From the NCBI GenBank assembly GCA_016584495.1, contig WAID01000017.1, positions 1 through 64,000 on the forward strand: DNA of 64,000 nucleotides, given 5' to 3'. This document shows, in pieces, positions 32,528-43,353 of this stretch; within the stretch, counting starts at the first letter, position 1; every line of letters starts with the position of its first letter. Under the pieces are notes generated by a model that worked only from the letters and a program-made list of their open reading frames with translations, had not been told where the DNA came from and searched no databases. Origin of the DNA: Celoporthe dispersa. Lineage: Eukaryota > Ascomycota > Sordariomycetes > Diaporthales > Cryphonectriaceae. Both the position numbers and the translations under genes were made by a program.

Positions 32528-33862
32528 TTATTTATAAGAAAAATAATAATTTTTATATATTTTACCGTCTTTTAAACGTAAATATAAGGTTTTTCTATCT
32601 AATTTAAGGTTTGAAGTATTAAAGTATTTTATAGTATCCATAATACTTTCAAATTCTTGTTCGAAATTTAGTCCCTTTACTAATATCAGTTTATTTTTCC
32701 GATTTACTTTTAAAGAATCCTTATCTTTTTTTAATTTAAGATATTCATCAATAATTAACCCTACTTCTTCAAAATTATCAGGTAAAATATTATCTGTGTA
32801 TTTACGGCTGCGCCAGCTGCGCCAGAAATTATGAAATACTTTTTCCATTTTTATATATCTAGTTAGAGTATCTCTTTTTATAGTTAACCCTAATCCTCTT
32901 AAATATTCAATACAAGAAGTTAAAGAATAAAAATTTAAAGTATGACCTACATGATCTACAAAAGTGTTTCCTTCTCTTATTTTTAATTCTACAGCTATAC
33001 TCATACGAGTCCCTAAAGTATACATATTTTGTCTTTCTTTTTGCATTATATCTATTAATTCTTTTATAAAAAAATTACTTATAGAGGCTGTAGTTATAAA
33101 ATAGCTTAACAACAGAAACTTATTAAGATAAGGTATTCTAGTATCTAAATACTTCTTTGTAGTTTCAGTATGTATTTTTAGTACTCTCTTTAGCTCAATT
33201 TTAGATTTAGCTTGGTAATAAAGAATACTACAAAATATATCATAAACATATACAGCATCACCTTTAGAAGAGCCAGCATTAGCATTAACAACTCTTAAAG
33301 TATTCAAATTAAATTCCTTATTTAATAAAAAATACTGCTCTAATATTAAAGCGTCTTGACTGCTAAATTTGTTACTATCTAGTTTAAATATAATTAATTT
33401 AAAAACTTTCAATCCTTCTTTTTTTTAGTAAAGGTAAAAATAAGCCAGCCTAAGAGAAAATACCTTTAAAATAATAATCCGGCGCAGCCCTACGTCTAAG
33501 TAAATTAGATGAACCTACATATTTATGACCTGTATTTTTATGTATAAAAATATATACACCAAAAAACTTTTATGCTTAGATTTACCTGTTAATTCATCTA
33601 AAAGTATCTTATTTTCTTGTGTAGATATAGGAAGATCGAATTCAACACCTTTAACTTTTAATAATTGATTTAATTTAGAATCAGTAATAACTAAATTTTG
33701 ATTTGATAAAATTTTATTGATTATTAATGAAGTGGTAGGTTTTCCACTATTGATATGTTCTAACGCGACAGATTCAGGATTATTACCTAAAGATCTAACT
33801 AAACTATAAAATCTTGTTAAATATACTCCAGACTTTACTATCTTAAAACCTCTACCATGCAT
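32528..33862 (-). CDS. GIY-YIG endonuclease gene in cox2 intron 3, interrupted
   Basis: In cox2 intron 3 (32438-34463). KSGVYLTRFYSLV is upstream; the catalytic core reads YIFIHKNTGHKYVGSSNLL, followed by a GC hairpin (GGGCTGCGCC near 33482) and a break. A 294-codon open frame (32528-33412) covers the C-terminal part (LILEQYFLLNKEFNLN, then NUMOD-like FNTSNLKLDRKTLYLRL). A second hairpin pair lies near 32805-32822 in frame (WRSWRSRKY). The intact C-terminal frame next to a broken core suggests recent damage or sequence error. Confidence 0.72.
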
Positions 33863-34463
33863 ATACTACAACAGTCTTACCTAGAAAGGCCAAGACTTTA
33901 TATATATTATATTTAAAACACGGCTGCGCCACGGTATAAATTTCACTCACAAACCTAAAAATTCATTATTACATAAATAATTAGTTTAGCAAACTATTGT
34001 AGAGTACCCTAAATAAACATTAACCGATAAAATGTATATTTATTTAACAAAAAATATAAGTAAATACTTATATTCTTCTGCACCTTTTCAGGTGGGGGCT
34101 GACTATATCTTAAGCATTATTAAGGCGCAATAGCCCTAATAACACCAACCACCGTTTAGTCGATGAACTGCACACCATTAATTTTTATATCATTACTTTT
34201 TTTTTGATTATTATGAATAGAACATAATTAACCACCCATGACGGTGGCTGCGCCGCCTTCACGAAAAAGTACGGTATTTTTAGTGGTGCTTGGCTGCGGA
34301 TTGCCCATTGAATAATAAATCTTGATTTTCCCATACCACGAGTCATTACCTGTGCCATAAATATGTTGCCATACTTACTTGGATAAGATTCCTTTAGGGG
34401 TTTCCCGCAATTTGATGGTTTATAACTATAGGTTCACTACAGTTCCGGCCATTGTTCAAGAAG

Positions 34464-34514
34464 ACCGTAAAAAACACCTTCTCTGTTAATAAATACAGAT
34501 ACTTGATTTAATCT
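34464..34514 (-). CDS. cox2: cox2 exon 3 (51 nt)
   Basis: Encodes RLNQVSVFINREGVFYG, exactly filling the gap between exon 2 (ending YPG) and exon 4 (QCSEICG). Ends in T, preceded by an intron-ending G. A near copy lies at 36329-36373. Confidence 0.9.
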
Positions 34515-34620
34515 CAAATCTACCCTTTTGCCCTGTGTACTTATAGGGACGAGTTAGGGTACTTACCCCTGAATAAAGCTAATTTAATAACGTTATATTA
34601 TCCATTTAACAGATAACTTC
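34515..34620 (-). repeat. Intron 3' end upstream of cox2 exon 3, duplicated
   Basis: Matches 36374-36480 in sequence and order (plus strand CTTTTGCCCT, TATAGGGACGAGTTAGG, TTATCCATTTAAC). Together with exon 3 the repeat unit is about 150 nt. The GIY-YIG gene at 34732-36328 lies between the copies. Confidence 0.85.
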
Positions 34621-34731
34621 TATCTACATCTTGTGTATTTATTATATAGAGGGGGGGAGAAAACCCCTCCCCCCCTCGTAAAGGAGAGCTTGCACAAGGC
34701 TAGATCCTTATTAATTCGTAAATGATAATGA

Positions 34732-36328
34732 TTATGATGACGGCTTCGCCGGACCCTTACCTGTAATAGTCCCTGTAAATTCGTCTAGGTAATGAAACTC
34801 ATAACGACCTTTATATAACTTAGTAGGATTCATGTATTTTTTTACATACCCTGTATCTGTAAGAGCATTTCTACCTAAATACCTTGACATATCGGATACT
34901 GTATTAAAAACTAAAGCACTTTGATTTAATACATCTACTAAAACAATAGATCTAGATCTACTTGATTTTTTTCGTTCACTAGGTCGAGCAGCTATCCGTC
35001 CAATTATATCCGATTTTCAATCAGGGTTCATGACAAAATAAACAGGTGTTCTATCTTGCCCAACTGCCACAGGGCGTTCAAGATTAATATATCTACTAAT
35101 ATATCTACTATCCGATTTACCATCCAGACTCTTGGCAGCTTGACTTGGATTATCATAAATACCAAAAAGAGACTTTTTGTCTAGTAAAAGAGCAAAAAGT
35201 TTACCTTTTGCCAAAGCATGTAAATCAACTCCTGTTATACCCAACACTGCATCTGTAGTAGTATAACTAGGAGAATCTTCAGATAAAGGCTTAGAAGGAT
35301 CTATTAAGTAAATATCCATCTCTAAAACAGGGCTGTATATTGTGAAATTTTTTAAGTTAATATACCTATCTAAAGTAGTTTTAGGTATTCCTAATGAAAC
35401 AGCCGCTCTGTTCTTTGATGAAAATTTCATTAAATATTGGGTATTATCTCCCACTCTTACTTCTATAGGTTTAGAACCATCATTCATTAGATAAGCACTT
35501 TTTTCCCAATTACTAAAAGGAAATACAACAGTATAGCTACTATTTAATTTAGGTCTAAATTGAGACAACAAAAATTGTTCGTATAATCTAGCCTCAAATT
35601 GTGTGAATGATCGTAATATAAACAATGATTCTAAACTTAATTCATGTTCGGGATTTTGTTTAGTAAAGTTGTTCATATAATTATTAGTAATTATAAGAGG
35701 TCTTCAAATAAAATTATGCCAGCCATGTTTTCGAACTGAAAGGTATAAAGAATTAGAACCACCCCTTTCAGGTCTACTACTGTTAACCTTATGCGCTTTA
35801 TAACGAGTATTTAAACAAACAGCCGATCCTACATAGTAATCACCAGTTTTTAAACACAAAAAAGCATAGCAACCTGACTTTCCTGTATACAAACTAGGAT
35901 GTCCTTGTTTATCCTGACCATCTACCCCATAATCTAGAAAATCTCTTTGAGGTTATTTCCGACGACTTTGTCGCCGTATATTTATCTAAGTACATTAAAT
36001 GTAAGCAATTATTTTCTATATATAGTTTTACAATAGGATCGGTAAGACTGTTATACATTCTTAATAATACTTGAGAACATTCTTTAATATTAACACTAGT
36101 GTACAAGTGTAGATATTCAGAAAACGAAGTAAAAGAATCCAAAAGACTATCCAAATTTGATCTCTTCTGTTGTTTAAGCGACGATGAAGATGTACTAAAC
36201 ACCCTCCGGCTTCGCCCGGACGAAAATAAAGGCGAAAGGCCAACTGCTGCAACACACCTCCTACTAATTAAAGGAAAAACACCGCCCCCTTGTAATATAA
36301 GAGCATCTACGCTAATACTTTTGGCTAA
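34732..36328 (-). CDS. GIY-YIG-like ORF fused to a cox2 exon 3 copy
   Basis: Reads from the exon 3 copy (NREGVF) straight into LAKSISVDALILQGG. A GIY-YIG-type domain lies near 35890 (GCYAFLCLKTGDYYVGSAV, LNTRYKAHK, LSVRKHGWHNF), followed by a long C-terminal part with three NUMOD-like modules (SSKNRAAVSLGIPKTTLDRY, DNPSQAAKSLDGKSDSRYI, LGRNALTDTGYVKKYM) and stop at 34732. One break near 35925 (extra T). TGA encodes Trp at 35014-35016 and 35703. About 530 residues, long for this family. Confidence 0.75.
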
Positions 36329-36373
36329 AAAAACACCTTCTCTGTTAAGATAAACAGATACCTCATTTAATCT
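36329..36373 (-). pseudogene. Decoy copy of cox2 exon 3
   Basis: Encodes RLNEVSVYLNREGVF, then departs from cox2 (LAKS instead of YGQCSE) into the GIY-YIG ORF. It has the same intron 3' end in front as the real exon 3. Splicing to it would make a truncated COX2-HEG fusion. Confidence 0.8.
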
Positions 36374-36991
36374 CAAATATATCCTTTTGCCCTATAAAAG
36401 TGAATATGTTTATAGGGACGAGTTAGGATACCTTATCCCTAAATAAAGAGTGCATGAAAGAAAGTAACACAAATTATCCATTTAACGGATAATAAACTAT
36501 ACTTTTTCTAAGTCTTATCTCCAGTTTATTTTTTCACTTGAAAGCTAAAGGTAGTTAGAAAGTCTAACATAATACAGGGCGACGTAGTCCTCCCTTTCAC
36601 AAACGAATTTTCAAGCTCCTCACAGGGTAAGCTTAGATTGATAGAAATATTATCCTGTATCCTTTCGGATAGGGTTTGACTATATCTTAAGTTAATTAGC
36701 AGATATTTAATATATTATGCTAAAAACCAACCGCCATTTAGTCGATGAACTGCATACCAAATAAATAGAACTTGGTACTTGGCTGCGGATTACCTATTTC
36801 CTTACGTGCATCTATTTCGATTTTACCTTATCTCAATTCATTACTTGAGCCATAAGATGTGTTAACACTCTTACTTGGTTGAAACAGCTTTAAGGCTTTC
36901 CCGCAATTTGACGATTCAGTGTGGAGGAAATAATAATATTCTCTCCCACTACCAGGCATATTAATATAATGGGGTTCTCAGTCCCACTTCT

Positions 36992-37364
36992 ACCTGGGTA
37001 GGCATCGCACTTAATACCTAACGAAGGACAAGCAAAAGAATGAATAACATCCCCCGCAGTAATAATAAATCTTACATGTGTAAGCTCAGGAAGAATTACC
37101 CGGTTATCTACTTCTAACATTCTTAATCTTCCTTCTTCCAAGTCAGAGTCTGGTACGATATATGAATCGAATTCTATAAATTCATCACTTGAATCTAAGA
37201 AATCAGGGTATTGGTAACTTCAATATCATTGATGACCCTCTGCTAACACAGACATCGAAGGATCACTCACTTCATCCATTAAGTATAATAATTTAAAAGA
37301 AGGGAAAGCAATTAACATAAGTATTACTGCAGGAGTGATAGTTCAGATTAGCTCAATAAGTGTC
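36992..37364 (-). CDS. cox2: cox2 exon 2
   Basis: Encodes the second membrane helix and intermembrane domain: LIELIWTITPAVIL, FKLLYLMDEVSDPSMSVL, GHQWYWSYQYPDF, EVDNRVILPELTHVRF, then DVIHSFACPSLGIKCDAYPG, including CuA and electron-entry residues. An extra base in the AAA at 37319-37321 breaks the frame after TPAVIL. Ends in GGT before intron 2. Confidence 0.93.
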
Positions 37365-37940
37365 TTTTAAATTGGACTATATCTTTATTCAGCCCTGCTT
37401 TACAGAATTAACTGAATATTTCACGTTTAGTCTCTGGGGATTACCTACTCATAATAAAAGTGTACTAGCTAGGCAGCTAAAAATTAAGCTGCTAGCATGT
37501 ACCATGAATTATTATTTTGGTTTCCTGCTAAGGTTGCTCATTGTTACATCCTTTCCTTTACCATAATTTAAGGGCTCAGCGCCAGCCAGGTCAGCCCTTT
37601 TTTATGTAAGCCTCCTTATGGCTAGCTTGCTTAGATTTTTAAGGTAAAGGTCGCTTTTCATACAGCGAAGAATTTTCACTGATAATCTTTATTTTATACT
37701 CCTTGAGTGGGACCTAAAAGGATCCTCAAGGAGATTTACTACTTGCATTGCTACTCATACGTAGCCAAGAAAGATAATTATAGTATCAAAGGCTTTAGAG
37801 GGTTCCAGCATATAGTGAAATTAAACTCTTAGTTATTCTAATGTTATTTTATTTTACTTATGATGGTGGCGGGCTACGCAGAGCTTGCTTATAAAATTAA
37901 TCGCCGCCACAACCAAAAAAATATAAGTCTCCACAAAAAA

Positions 37941-38915
37941 TTAGGAAGCTGCCGAAAATTTGTATCTATCTTTAAAGACAGCACCCGAATTCATATATCG
38001 TATAACCGTACTATTACTAATTCCTAAAAATAGACCAGCTCTTCTCGCTGAAACAAAACTACCTATTAGCTCAAACCCTTCAGATGAACATTTTTCGTAT
38101 ATATTCACCGGATTACCTAATTTAGTACTTTTTAATAATTTTGACTCATCGGAGAACTTTCTACCGAGCGACTTTTGTCTAATTAGCTCTTTAGTTTCTT
38201 CACTATGAGATTTACCGAATAGTGGATTAAGTTCACCTGATTTTTTAGAGCTCATTAGTTTCTTGGTTTCCTCACTCATTGTACGACCAAACCAGTAAGC
38301 TTTACTATCAATATACACTCCTTTTAAAGCTTTACTAATTTTGTATTTAGTTTCCTGAGATCGGATTAAACCTTTAGAGCTACCACCGGCTACTTTTTGA
38401 ATATTATACTCAGGATTTAGAGTATCTAAGTAATATTGTTCTCTAGTATCTAACTCTGATTTTTCACAATATTCTAAAATCGAGATAGAAAAGTTTGAAT
38501 ATCCATATTTAATTAAAGCTCTACTTATTATAAGTTCATTACGTCTAGTAATATAACTTAAATTGAAGTAATTAAGAAATCTTTTACGTAAATCTGCGGA
38601 TTGTCCTACGTAAATATTACCTGTAAGCTTATTAGTTAACATATAAATCCCGGTTCTACCTTTGTTATTTTTTAAAATAACCTTTTGCATTGCAAAGGCA
38701 TCTTCATAAACAACAATAGGGGTTAACTGATCATTCTTAGAATTACTATTAATATTTGAGTCTTTTGGATCACTATCAGTAGAATAAGCACGCCGATTTA
38801 AACAATAAGAATTAACTAGAGAAAGTTTACAATAATAAAAGGAAAGACTATATTTAGGGTATTTAGACATAACCTGATTAGAACACTTTAGAGCAGGCAC
38901 ACTTGTTGTTTTGGT
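37941..38915 (-). CDS. Intact GIY-YIG endonuclease gene in cox2 intron 1, fused to exon 1
   Basis: Intron 1 is 37365-38915. The open frame (339 codons from 38960) includes the end of exon 1 and continues unbroken to 37941. GIYMLTNKLTGNIYVGQSAD and RKRFLNYF, LIKYGYSNF, EYCEKSELDTREQYYLD make the nuclease; then several short NUMOD3-type repeats (RSQETKYKISKALKG, MSEETKKLMSSKKSG, HSEETKELIRQKSLG) and a final helix-turn-helix (FVSARRAGLFLGISNSTVIRYM). It is the best preserved GIY-YIG gene here and a candidate for current activity. Confidence 0.9.
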   Translation of the reverse strand, partial: TKTTSVPALKCSNQVMSKYPKYSLSFYYCKLSLVNSYCLNRRAYSTDSDPKDSNINSNSKNDQLTPIVVYEDAFAMQKVILKNNKGRTGIYMLTNKLTGNIYVGQSADLRKRFLNYFNLSYITRRNELIISRALIKYGYSNFSISILEYCEKSELDTREQYYLDTLNPEYNIQKVAGGSSKGLIRSQETKYKISKALKGVYIDSKAYWFGRTMSEETKKLMSSKKSGELNPLFGKSHSEETKELIRQKSLGRKFSDESKLLKSTKLGNPVNIYEKCSSEGFELIGSFVSARRAGLFLGISNSTVIRYMNSGAVFKDRYKFSAAS

Positions 38916-39146
38916 ACCGTGATTTAAGTATTTGTGTGAGATAGGTGATTTTGTGGCCACATAGTTTCTTATTATCGATAATAAGACTCACCCTACACTA
39001 AATAATATAATAACTAAATAATACATTATGTTGTCATGTAATTCAACCAAACCTTCCATCTGAGGTGTGGCACTATCTTGAAAATATATACCTCATGCAT
39101 TAGGAGCGTCTAATTTAATATTTAAAGCATTTAAAAACAAATTCAT
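38916..39146 (-). CDS. cox2: cox2 exon 1, cytochrome c oxidase subunit II
   Basis: COX II receives electrons from cytochrome c through CuA. The ATG at 39146 starts MNLFLNALNIKLDAPNAWG; the first helix follows and the exon ends at SPISHKYLNHG, 77 codons. TGA is Trp. The same start with its leader is repeated at 40880-41130. Full cox2: four exons on the minus strand. Confidence 0.95.
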
Positions 39147-39756
39147 ATTTATTTTCTAGTTTTGTCTATATTTATTTATTACTTGATAAATTTTTTATTA
39201 CTATTAATTTATATATAGACCTTAAGGATTAACATTTTTTCTAGCTCATCAATGTTCAAATAAAACAATACTAAGCTAAATTAAGCTAAATTACAGAGTA
39301 GAATGCTATGTATAACCCAAAAACCTTCTCTTAGCATAACTAAGATACATATTTAATCTACCTGGTTAGGATATCATTCAATACCCCGTGAAGAACGCAA
39401 AAAATTGTAAAATAAATACCCGACCACCCAACCCTTATAATAAAAATAAATCTTACAGAATTAATCCTGTAAATTACTACTACTCTATTATTAACAAACT
39501 TAATCTTCCTTTCACCTGGTAAGAATCTGGTACATAATATGAATATCTCAATACGAAACTAAAAAATAATCTAGTGAAGGTAAAGATCACTTAAATATTT
39601 AGAATCAATGACGATAGAGAAACTTGACATTAAAGGATCGCTATGTACACTTAAAATCTAATATACACAAGAAAGAAAATTATTAAGTTAAGTAAGGAAA
39701 AGTGACCAGAAGCCAAAATAGCAAGGTCAAAACAGAAATATTATGGCTGCGCCTGT

Positions 39757-40839
39757 TTATCTACCTCTATTCATACCAGATTTGATTTGACGAATTATCT
39801 CTAATCCTTCAGGAGTTTTATGGTCTCCTTTTTACATCATTTCAGCTACTCTACATCAAGCTTGAAAGTCAAAAAACTTGACACCTCGAACCAGATGTTT
39901 GTGGAAAAACGGTATGATTTTTTCCTTCGATATCGGTAAAACTAGTGCAATAATAATCACCACTATTTAGTTTTTTCTCCTCTAGATTTGTAATGACCAC
40001 ACCCAAAGAAATTTACAAGACTACCCATTAATTGATCATCACGAGAATGTTGGCTAATGTAAAAAGCAAGATACGTTTGGAACCCTACTTTGGATCTAAG
40101 AGACGCTTTTATACCTAATTTAAAACACCCTTCCCCTGAAGTAAACCCCGCTACTCATTCACAATCAGAAGCAGATAGAATACTAAAAGGTAAATCTACT
40201 GCGGTAGGTCTAAAGACAGGCGTAATATTAGGAAATTCTGATCTTAATACTTCAGTTAACCCTCAATTTATCGAAGAACGTAAATTAACTATACTTTGAA
40301 GTCCTGCTTCAGTAAGATGTTCACCATGCTTCATAATTAAAGCAACTTGTTTTCGGCTACGCCGTAGATAATCAGCGAGTTTTTGAGTTTTCAACAGATA
40401 ATTGTCAAAATGAGGTAAGACTTTAAGTATTATATCACTTAACGAACTTATTACGATCGCACACGCATCTGATCCTTTTCGCTCTATTCTACCTACACCA
40501 AAATAATCTCTTATTGCTTCTACAAGATTTTTATCTTTCTTATGTAATTTGATTTGAAAGACGAGTTCTACATTTCAACCAACAAGATACCCCTTAGTCT
40601 TTTTTTCTAATAATAACCATAAAAGAAGCTTCAGCATCTGTGAACCCTGTAATAAATCAAGGATCTATAAGGTTATTAGTTAAAGTATTAACTAGAGTTT
40701 TAGTTGAAAACCCTCTACTACTACTGCTTTGAAGCATTCTACGAACTCCTACACTATTAATTAAAGTAGGGCGGACACGAATAAAAGCAGACTTTTGTAT
40801 ACTTATATATTTACTATATAGTAAGATAGCAAGTAACAA
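39757..40839 (-). pseudogene. LAGLIDADG gene relic between the two cox2 5' ends
   Basis: FITGFTDAEASFMVII near 40655, EWVAGFTSGEGCFKLGI near 40150, ending SGMNRGR at 39757. A GGCTACGCC hairpin sits in the first half (near 40355). Multiple frame breaks (near 40620, 40350, 39990) disable it. It is placed between the functional cox2 and its copied 5' end. Confidence 0.75.
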
Positions 40840-40879
40840 GATAAGACAATAACTACAATAATTATGTGTAAATAAAAGT

Positions 40880-41130
40880 TTTATTTAAATCCACCTAACA
40901 AATCAAAAAGATGACATGCTAGAAGAGGAATAGCAGTATTTTGAAAATATATACCTCATGCATTAGGAGCGTCTAAATTAATATTTAACTGATTTAATAA
41001 ATAATTCATACTTTTTTTCTAGGGTTATCTATATTTATTTACGGCTGCGTAGCATGCCTTGATAAATCTTTTATTACTACTATTTATGTATAGACCTTAA
41101 GGATTAACATCTTATTTAGCTCATTGGTCT
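40880..41130 (-). pseudogene. Copy of the cox2 5' end and leader
   Basis: ATG at 41009 begins MNYLLNQLNINLDAPNAWGI, nearly the cox2 start, then after YFQNTAIPL it leaves cox2 and stops. The leader (41013-41130) matches 39148-39260, including TATAGACCTTAAGGATTAAC, but has a GC-rich insertion (ACGGCTGCGTAGCATGCC near 41041). It is either the displaced native 5' end or one carried by the element. Confidence 0.85.
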
Positions 41131-42389
41131 TAAAACAAGACTAGATTGTACAAAAATACAGATTACCGTATAACAACTGAAAACCAAATCAGATAAGAAA
41201 AACCGCTACTTGGTTTTAACTACCTAACCTAAAAAGAATCTACTGAACTTTTCAAAAAATTCATAACGCCCACCGAGAGGCTAAAATATTAAATTAATGA
41301 ACAATTAGATATATACAGCCATAAGCTTATCCCGCCCCCGGTGCACAAGTTAGTAATAACCTTAATCAAATTTTACTAAATTTAGTATATATCATACTTA
41401 TTATAAAACTACCATGCCCTTAAGCACACCTAAAGTAAAAGCTATTATTTGAAAATTTATCTAATGTAAATCTAAATTATATAAGTATCAGCACTACTAC
41501 AATCTTAAGATAAATTTCTATAAATGTAGACCATCAACTATTTAATTTAAGTAGTCTCTAGATTAATAAAAGCTTAATACCTTAAATTTAAGGGTGTTAA
41601 CGAAATTTGAAATATGAACAAAAAAAAATAGATTCCAGGTTTTACTTTCATTATACAGGCGGCGACTGCTACTGCTTTGCAGCAAGTAAGCAAACAAGCA
41701 AGCAAGCATGCCGCCGAAAATAAAAAGGAAAGAAAGTAGAAAATAAATGGAAACTATTTTTATAGCCAAGAGTAAGACGAGCAACAAAATTAGTGTTAAG
41801 GGTTTGTCTGAATAATTTATTCATGTTTTATTATTTATTGGTTTTGAGAAGACCCGCAACGTAAAAAAAACTTCTAGACTTATTTATATTAGCATAAGGT
41901 GGAGTGTTGTGCAAGTCGGTAAAACAAAATTCAGAGCTTTGCTTGATTCGCAGCCAGAAAATCAATTAACCAATAGTGTAGATCAATGAAATAGCTCGAA
42001 AGAAGGAATAGAAAGGGAATGGAAAGGAGAAAAAATGGCTCTCTAGCGTGTTTGTATGAAGAGATAAAAATCAGATTTTTAATAAATCAAACTTCTCCCG
42101 GCGCAGCCGTAATGGCGTCGTTTTCAAACGATCAAGAATATATTATAGAAGAAAAAAAATGGATTGGATTATTTTTCTACCCAGGCGCAGCCGCGCAGCC
42201 TTAACTTAGAAAAAATAAACCTGTTTTCAAAAATTTAAGCTAGTTAAAGTAGCTTTAGTACTAGTCAAATATAATCTTTTAAAAATACCTACAACATACC
42301 CTACCACTGGATCAGTATGGAGGTGGCGAATATTTTTATTACGTCACCTCCTGAATAACCAAAAACAGAAGAATTATTAGTTACTCGTA
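41131..42389. other. Intergenic, nad3 to cox2 copy
   Basis: 1.26 kb of AT-rich DNA. A GC-rich patch at 41655-41715 (GGCGGCGACTGC with GCAAGCAAGCATGCC) and hairpin motifs near 42100 and 42182 are present. A 74-codon minus-strand hydrophobic frame (41563-41787) overlaps this repeat patch and is not convincing. Confidence 0.55.
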
Positions 42390-42806
42390 TTACTTTTTTT
42401 CTATGTAAGATATAGAAATAATAGAACTAGTACTGCTTGAAAAACTAATATTTTGTTTACTCTCAATTTTTAAGGCTCCTTTACCTAGCTCATATATAAA
42501 ACCTATGGTAATTATAACCAAAAATATTAATACGATTATTAAACCGTAAATCTCATTATTAGATTGACTTACTGCAAAAGGAAAAACTAAAGTAATTTCC
42601 AGATCGAAAAGTAAAAAGACCAAACCAAAAATAAAAAACTTTACATTAAATTGAGATCTATTTTGCCCTAAGAAACTGTGGAATCCACATTCGAAACTAG
42701 AGAATTTCTCAGCATATGGATTATGAGGAGCAAATAATAAATTTAAAACTAAAAACAGAATAGCTATAATATTAACAAATAATATAAATAACGTCATTGA
42801 ACTCAT
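42390..42806 (-). CDS. nad3: NADH dehydrogenase subunit 3
   Basis: 138 codons, unbroken: MSSMTLFILFVNII, FAPHNPYAEKFSSFECGFHS (the loop with the conserved Cys), FFIFGLVFLLFDLEITLVFPF, then an Ile-rich helix and FIYELGKGAL. The tail after GAL (Ser-rich) is slightly long. The start directly follows the nad2 stop, so nad2-nad3 are likely co-transcribed. No intron. Confidence 0.97.
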   Translation of the reverse strand: MSSMTLFILFVNIIAILFLVLNLLFAPHNPYAEKFSSFECGFHSFLGQNRSQFNVKFFIFGLVFLLFDLEITLVFPFAVSQSNNEIYGLIIVLIFLVIITIGFIYELGKGALKIESKQNISFSSSTSSIISISYIEKK

Positions 42807-42830
42807 TTAAGAATTAAATAAAAATTGTAC
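42807..42830 (-). CDS. nad2: nad2 exon 4 (24 nt)
   Basis: GTACAATTTTTATTTAATTC and TTAA encode VQFLFNS and stop, after an intron-ending G, immediately before the nad3 ATG. Found by requiring a nad2 end abutting nad3; a tiny exon, so less certain. Confidence 0.65.
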   Translation of the reverse strand, partial: VQFLFNS

Positions 42831-42959
42831 CAATATGGTCAAGGATGTTAATGATTAATTAGTTAATGAAAATCTTAACCATTATTAACCCTTCAATATA
42901 TTACTATATTGTTCAGACTATGTTATCACTACTTAGTTTTAATTGACTAAAGATTAATA

Positions 42960-42991
42960 GAGGGCTGCGCCTAAATTTAGGCGCAGCCCTC
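42960..42991. repeat. 32-nt perfect palindrome of two hairpin units
   Basis: GAGGGCTGCGCCTAAA followed by its exact reverse complement. It is made of two oppositely oriented GGCTGCGCC units with flanking TAAA, in nad2 intron 3. Confidence 0.95.
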
Positions 42992-43353
42992 ACTATCGAT
43001 AATCTTATATTAATTGCTAAGTAAGTGTTGGATCTTTGTATAGGATTATTGTTAGTTTTACTCACCTAAAAGTCGTTGAACGTTTTTATCTTATGTATTT
43101 AGAGTAAATACTTTTAATTAGAAATTTCTCTAATAATAAAGCTAAGATAAACTTCGCTGCAAATTATCAAATAAACGTCGGGGTGTTGATATTCTTGCAA
43201 TTAATCCAATGTTTTTGAAAAATTTACCCCTAAATGGTAAATTTTCTGGGCAACCTATTACATCTCGGCTAAGTACTATAAAAACAAAGAAACCTTGACG
43301 TTTCTCTTAGTAAAGTTGGCTTCTTTACTTATTAAACTGCAGCCACCTAAAAA

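Noticed and set aside
36099..36353. 84-codon plus-strand frame over the cox2 HEG
   Set aside because: Antisense shadow of the GIY-YIG-like ORF.
41563..41787. 74-codon minus-strand hydrophobic frame upstream of cox2
   Set aside because: Crosses a GC-rich repeat patch, no homologue recognised, weak start context.
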